NCBI GenBank assembly: GCA_937906285.1
Contig: CALCWL010000488.1
Coordinates: forward strand, 1 to 14,673
Length of the DNA stretch: 14,673 nt
Direction of reading: 5' to 3'
DNA from: an uncultured Rhodanobacter sp.
Lineage (GTDB): Bacteria > Pseudomonadota > Gammaproteobacteria > Xanthomonadales > Rhodanobacteraceae
This document shows positions 13,499 to 14,673 of the stretch, piece by piece. Positions within the stretch are counted from its first letter, which is position 1. Every line of letters starts with the position of its first letter. The position numbers and the translations under genes are program-made. A model generated the notes under the pieces. The model was not told the DNA's origin and made no database searches. It saw only the letters and a list, made by a program, of their open reading frames with translations.

Positions 13499-14266
13499 TC
13501 AGTGGACGTCTTTCCAGTATTCCTTCTTGAGCAGCGCCGCCAGGAAGGTGAACAGGGCCAGGAACAGCAGCACCCAGATACCGTAATGGTGGCGTTGCAG
13601 CGCCGCCGGCTCGGAGACGTATTGCAGGAAGCTGGTCAGGTCACGGGTGGCCTGCTGGAACTGCGCCGGGGTCATCTTGCCCGGGTGCGACAGCACCAGC
13701 TTCTCCACGCCCGCGGCTTCGCCATCCTTCGCCGGCTTCATCTGCGCGGTCTGCATGCCCTGCAGCTCCCACAGCGGGAACGGCATGGCAGCATTGGGCA
13801 AGGTGGTGTTGTTCCAGCCGATCGGGCTCTTCGGGTCGAGGTAGAAGGTGTTGAGGTAGGTATAGACCCAGTCGGCACCCTTGGCATCCACTTCCAGCGA
13901 GAGGTCCGGCGGAGCCTTGCCGAACCAGGTGCCGGCCAGCGCTGCCGGCATGTGCGAGATCACCGGCTCCTGGAACTTGGCGCCGGTGAAGTTGAGGTTC
14001 TTCATCACCTCGTCTTCGGTCAGGCCCAGGTCTTCGGCCATGCGCGAATAGCGCACGTACTTCAGCGAGTGACAACCGACGCAATAGTTGAAGAACAACC
14101 GTGCACCGCGTTGCAGCGAAGCCTGGTCGCGCACGTCGGCGCCGGACTTCATCAACTCGGCCTTGGCGCCCTCGGCGGCGTGCGCCGGCAGGGTGCCGAC
14201 GATCAGGCCGAACGCCAGCGCGATACCGGAAAGAAAATGCTTCATCGTCGTTGGCAGCTTAGTCAT
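13499..14266 (-). CDS. petC: Cytochrome c1 of the cytochrome bc1 complex
   Basis: The 255-residue protein passes electrons from the Rieske protein to soluble or membrane cytochromes c. It has a Sec signal peptide (MKHFLSGIALAFGLIVGTLPAHA, cleavage near residue 30). The covalent heme motif CVGCH lies at 62-66 within FFNYCVGCHSLKYVRYSRM. The axial methionine is Met161 in PNAAMPFPLWE. A C-terminal membrane anchor (about 229-246) ends KKEYWKDVH. The ATG at 14266 overlaps the petB stop by 8 bases and has GGGTGA upstream; an ATG seven codons later (14245) begins the signal peptide proper but lacks a ribosome site. It belongs to the petABC operon; petA would lie beyond the right edge. Confidence 0.97.
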   Translation of the reverse strand: MTKLPTTMKHFLSGIALAFGLIVGTLPAHAAEGAKAELMKSGADVRDQASLQRGARLFFNYCVGCHSLKYVRYSRMAEDLGLTEDEVMKNLNFTGAKFQEPVISHMPAALAGTWFGKAPPDLSLEVDAKGADWVYTYLNTFYLDPKSPIGWNNTTLPNAAMPFPLWELQGMQTAQMKPAKDGEAAGVEKLVLSHPGKMTPAQFQQATRDLTSFLQYVSEPAALQRHHYGIWVLLFLALFTFLAALLKKEYWKDVH

Positions 14267-14673
14267 GCGTGGTCACCCGATCCGGAACCGGCTTGGTCGT
14301 CTCCCAGCCGAAATAGGTATAGGCCCAGAGGAAAACGAAGAAGCCGAAGTACAGCAGCGTCATCAACCGGCCGAACAGGTTTTCCCAGAAGGTGAGGTCG
14401 ACGTTGCCGAACCACGCCGGAATGACCTCCGCCGTGATGCCTGCGCCGACCGCACCCAGCCCGAAGAACGACAGCACGAAGACCGTCAGCGCCACCTTGT
14501 AGCCGGTGCCGCGGTAACGGATCGACTTGACCTTGCCGCGATCGAGCCAGGGCATCGCGAACAGCACCGCGATCGCGCTGAACATCGCCAGCACGCCCCA
14601 CACGGCCGAGCCGAGGAAGGACGGGATCATGCGCACGATCGCGTAGAACGGGGTGAAGTACCACACCGGCTTG
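14259..14673 (-). CDS. petB: Cytochrome b of the bc1 complex, C-terminal part (cut by window edge)
   Basis: Only the last 137 residues are present. They begin KPVWYFTPFYAIVRMIP, the Qo-site region of cytochrome b in which the PEWY motif reads PVWY. Three membrane helices follow: about FLGSAVWGVLAMFSAIAVLF, YKVALTVFVLSFFGLGAVGA, and LMTLLYFGFFVFLWAYTYFG. These correspond to helices F, G and H of the C-terminal domain. The heme-bearing N-terminal half is outside the window. It is translationally linked to petC, whose start overlaps its stop by 8 bases. Confidence 0.95.
   Translation of the reverse strand, partial: KPVWYFTPFYAIVRMIPSFLGSAVWGVLAMFSAIAVLFAMPWLDRGKVKSIRYRGTGYKVALTVFVLSFFGLGAVGAGITAEVIPAWFGNVDLTFWENLFGRLMTLLYFGFFVFLWAYTYFGWETTKPVPDRVTTHD

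Noticed and set aside
1..14673. A previously undescribed multi-gene system such as defence, mobile or biosynthetic
   Set aside because: All gene neighbours are conserved core functions in known families. No transposase, integrase, nuclease, toxin or repeat array was found, and the only mobile-type signals are the two REP elements.

Overview
The window is chromosomal, GC-rich and tightly packed. It reads as a gammaproteobacterium of the Xanthomonadales (Lysobacterales), most likely Rhodanobacteraceae-like. This is inferred from an Oar-type TonB-dependent receptor with a carboxypeptidase-like N-terminal domain, the petB-petC-sspA-sspB order, the DUF1631-nadC-DUF3301 block, and GTAG-type REP palindromes like those described from Stenotrophomonas. 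No species call is possible from sequence alone. Nearly everything is conserved housekeeping DNA. I see no phage, IS element, CRISPR array, tRNA/rRNA or defence locus, and no convincing undescribed multi-gene system.

Left part (1-4536, all genes on the minus strand): the 5' end of ppnN (nucleotide 5'-monophosphate nucleosidase) runs off the left edge. Next come an intrinsic terminator and a 1079-residue TonB-dependent outer-membrane receptor with its own promoter and a leader of about 190 nt carrying palindromes. A YhgN/MarC-family inner-membrane protein lies upstream of it.

Middle (4537-8587): grxD (CGFS monothiol glutaredoxin) and a short-chain dehydrogenase form a minus-strand pair whose ends overlap. 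They are divergent from sodB (iron superoxide dismutase), and the two directions share a compact promoter region. sodB converges on purK; a strong terminator and a REP element lie between them. purE-purK overlap by ATGA and are divergent from a small Trm112/YcaR-like protein. Two REP-type inverted-repeat elements sit exactly at the 3' ends of the SDR gene and purK, and in both cases the GTAG end of the repeat supplies the TAG stop codon.

Right part (8588-14673): on the plus strand are a 774-residue DUF1631 protein, nadC (overlapping it by ATGA) and a small DUF3301 membrane protein. These converge on the minus-strand series petB (partial)-petC-sspA-sspB: cytochrome b and c1 of the bc1 complex, followed by the stringent starvation proteins A and B. 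Two back-to-back hairpins separate petC from sspA.

The points most worth a second look are the REP/stop-codon fusion seen twice, the palindrome-rich receptor leader, the interlocked grxD/sodB promoter region, and the large uncharacterised DUF1631 protein.
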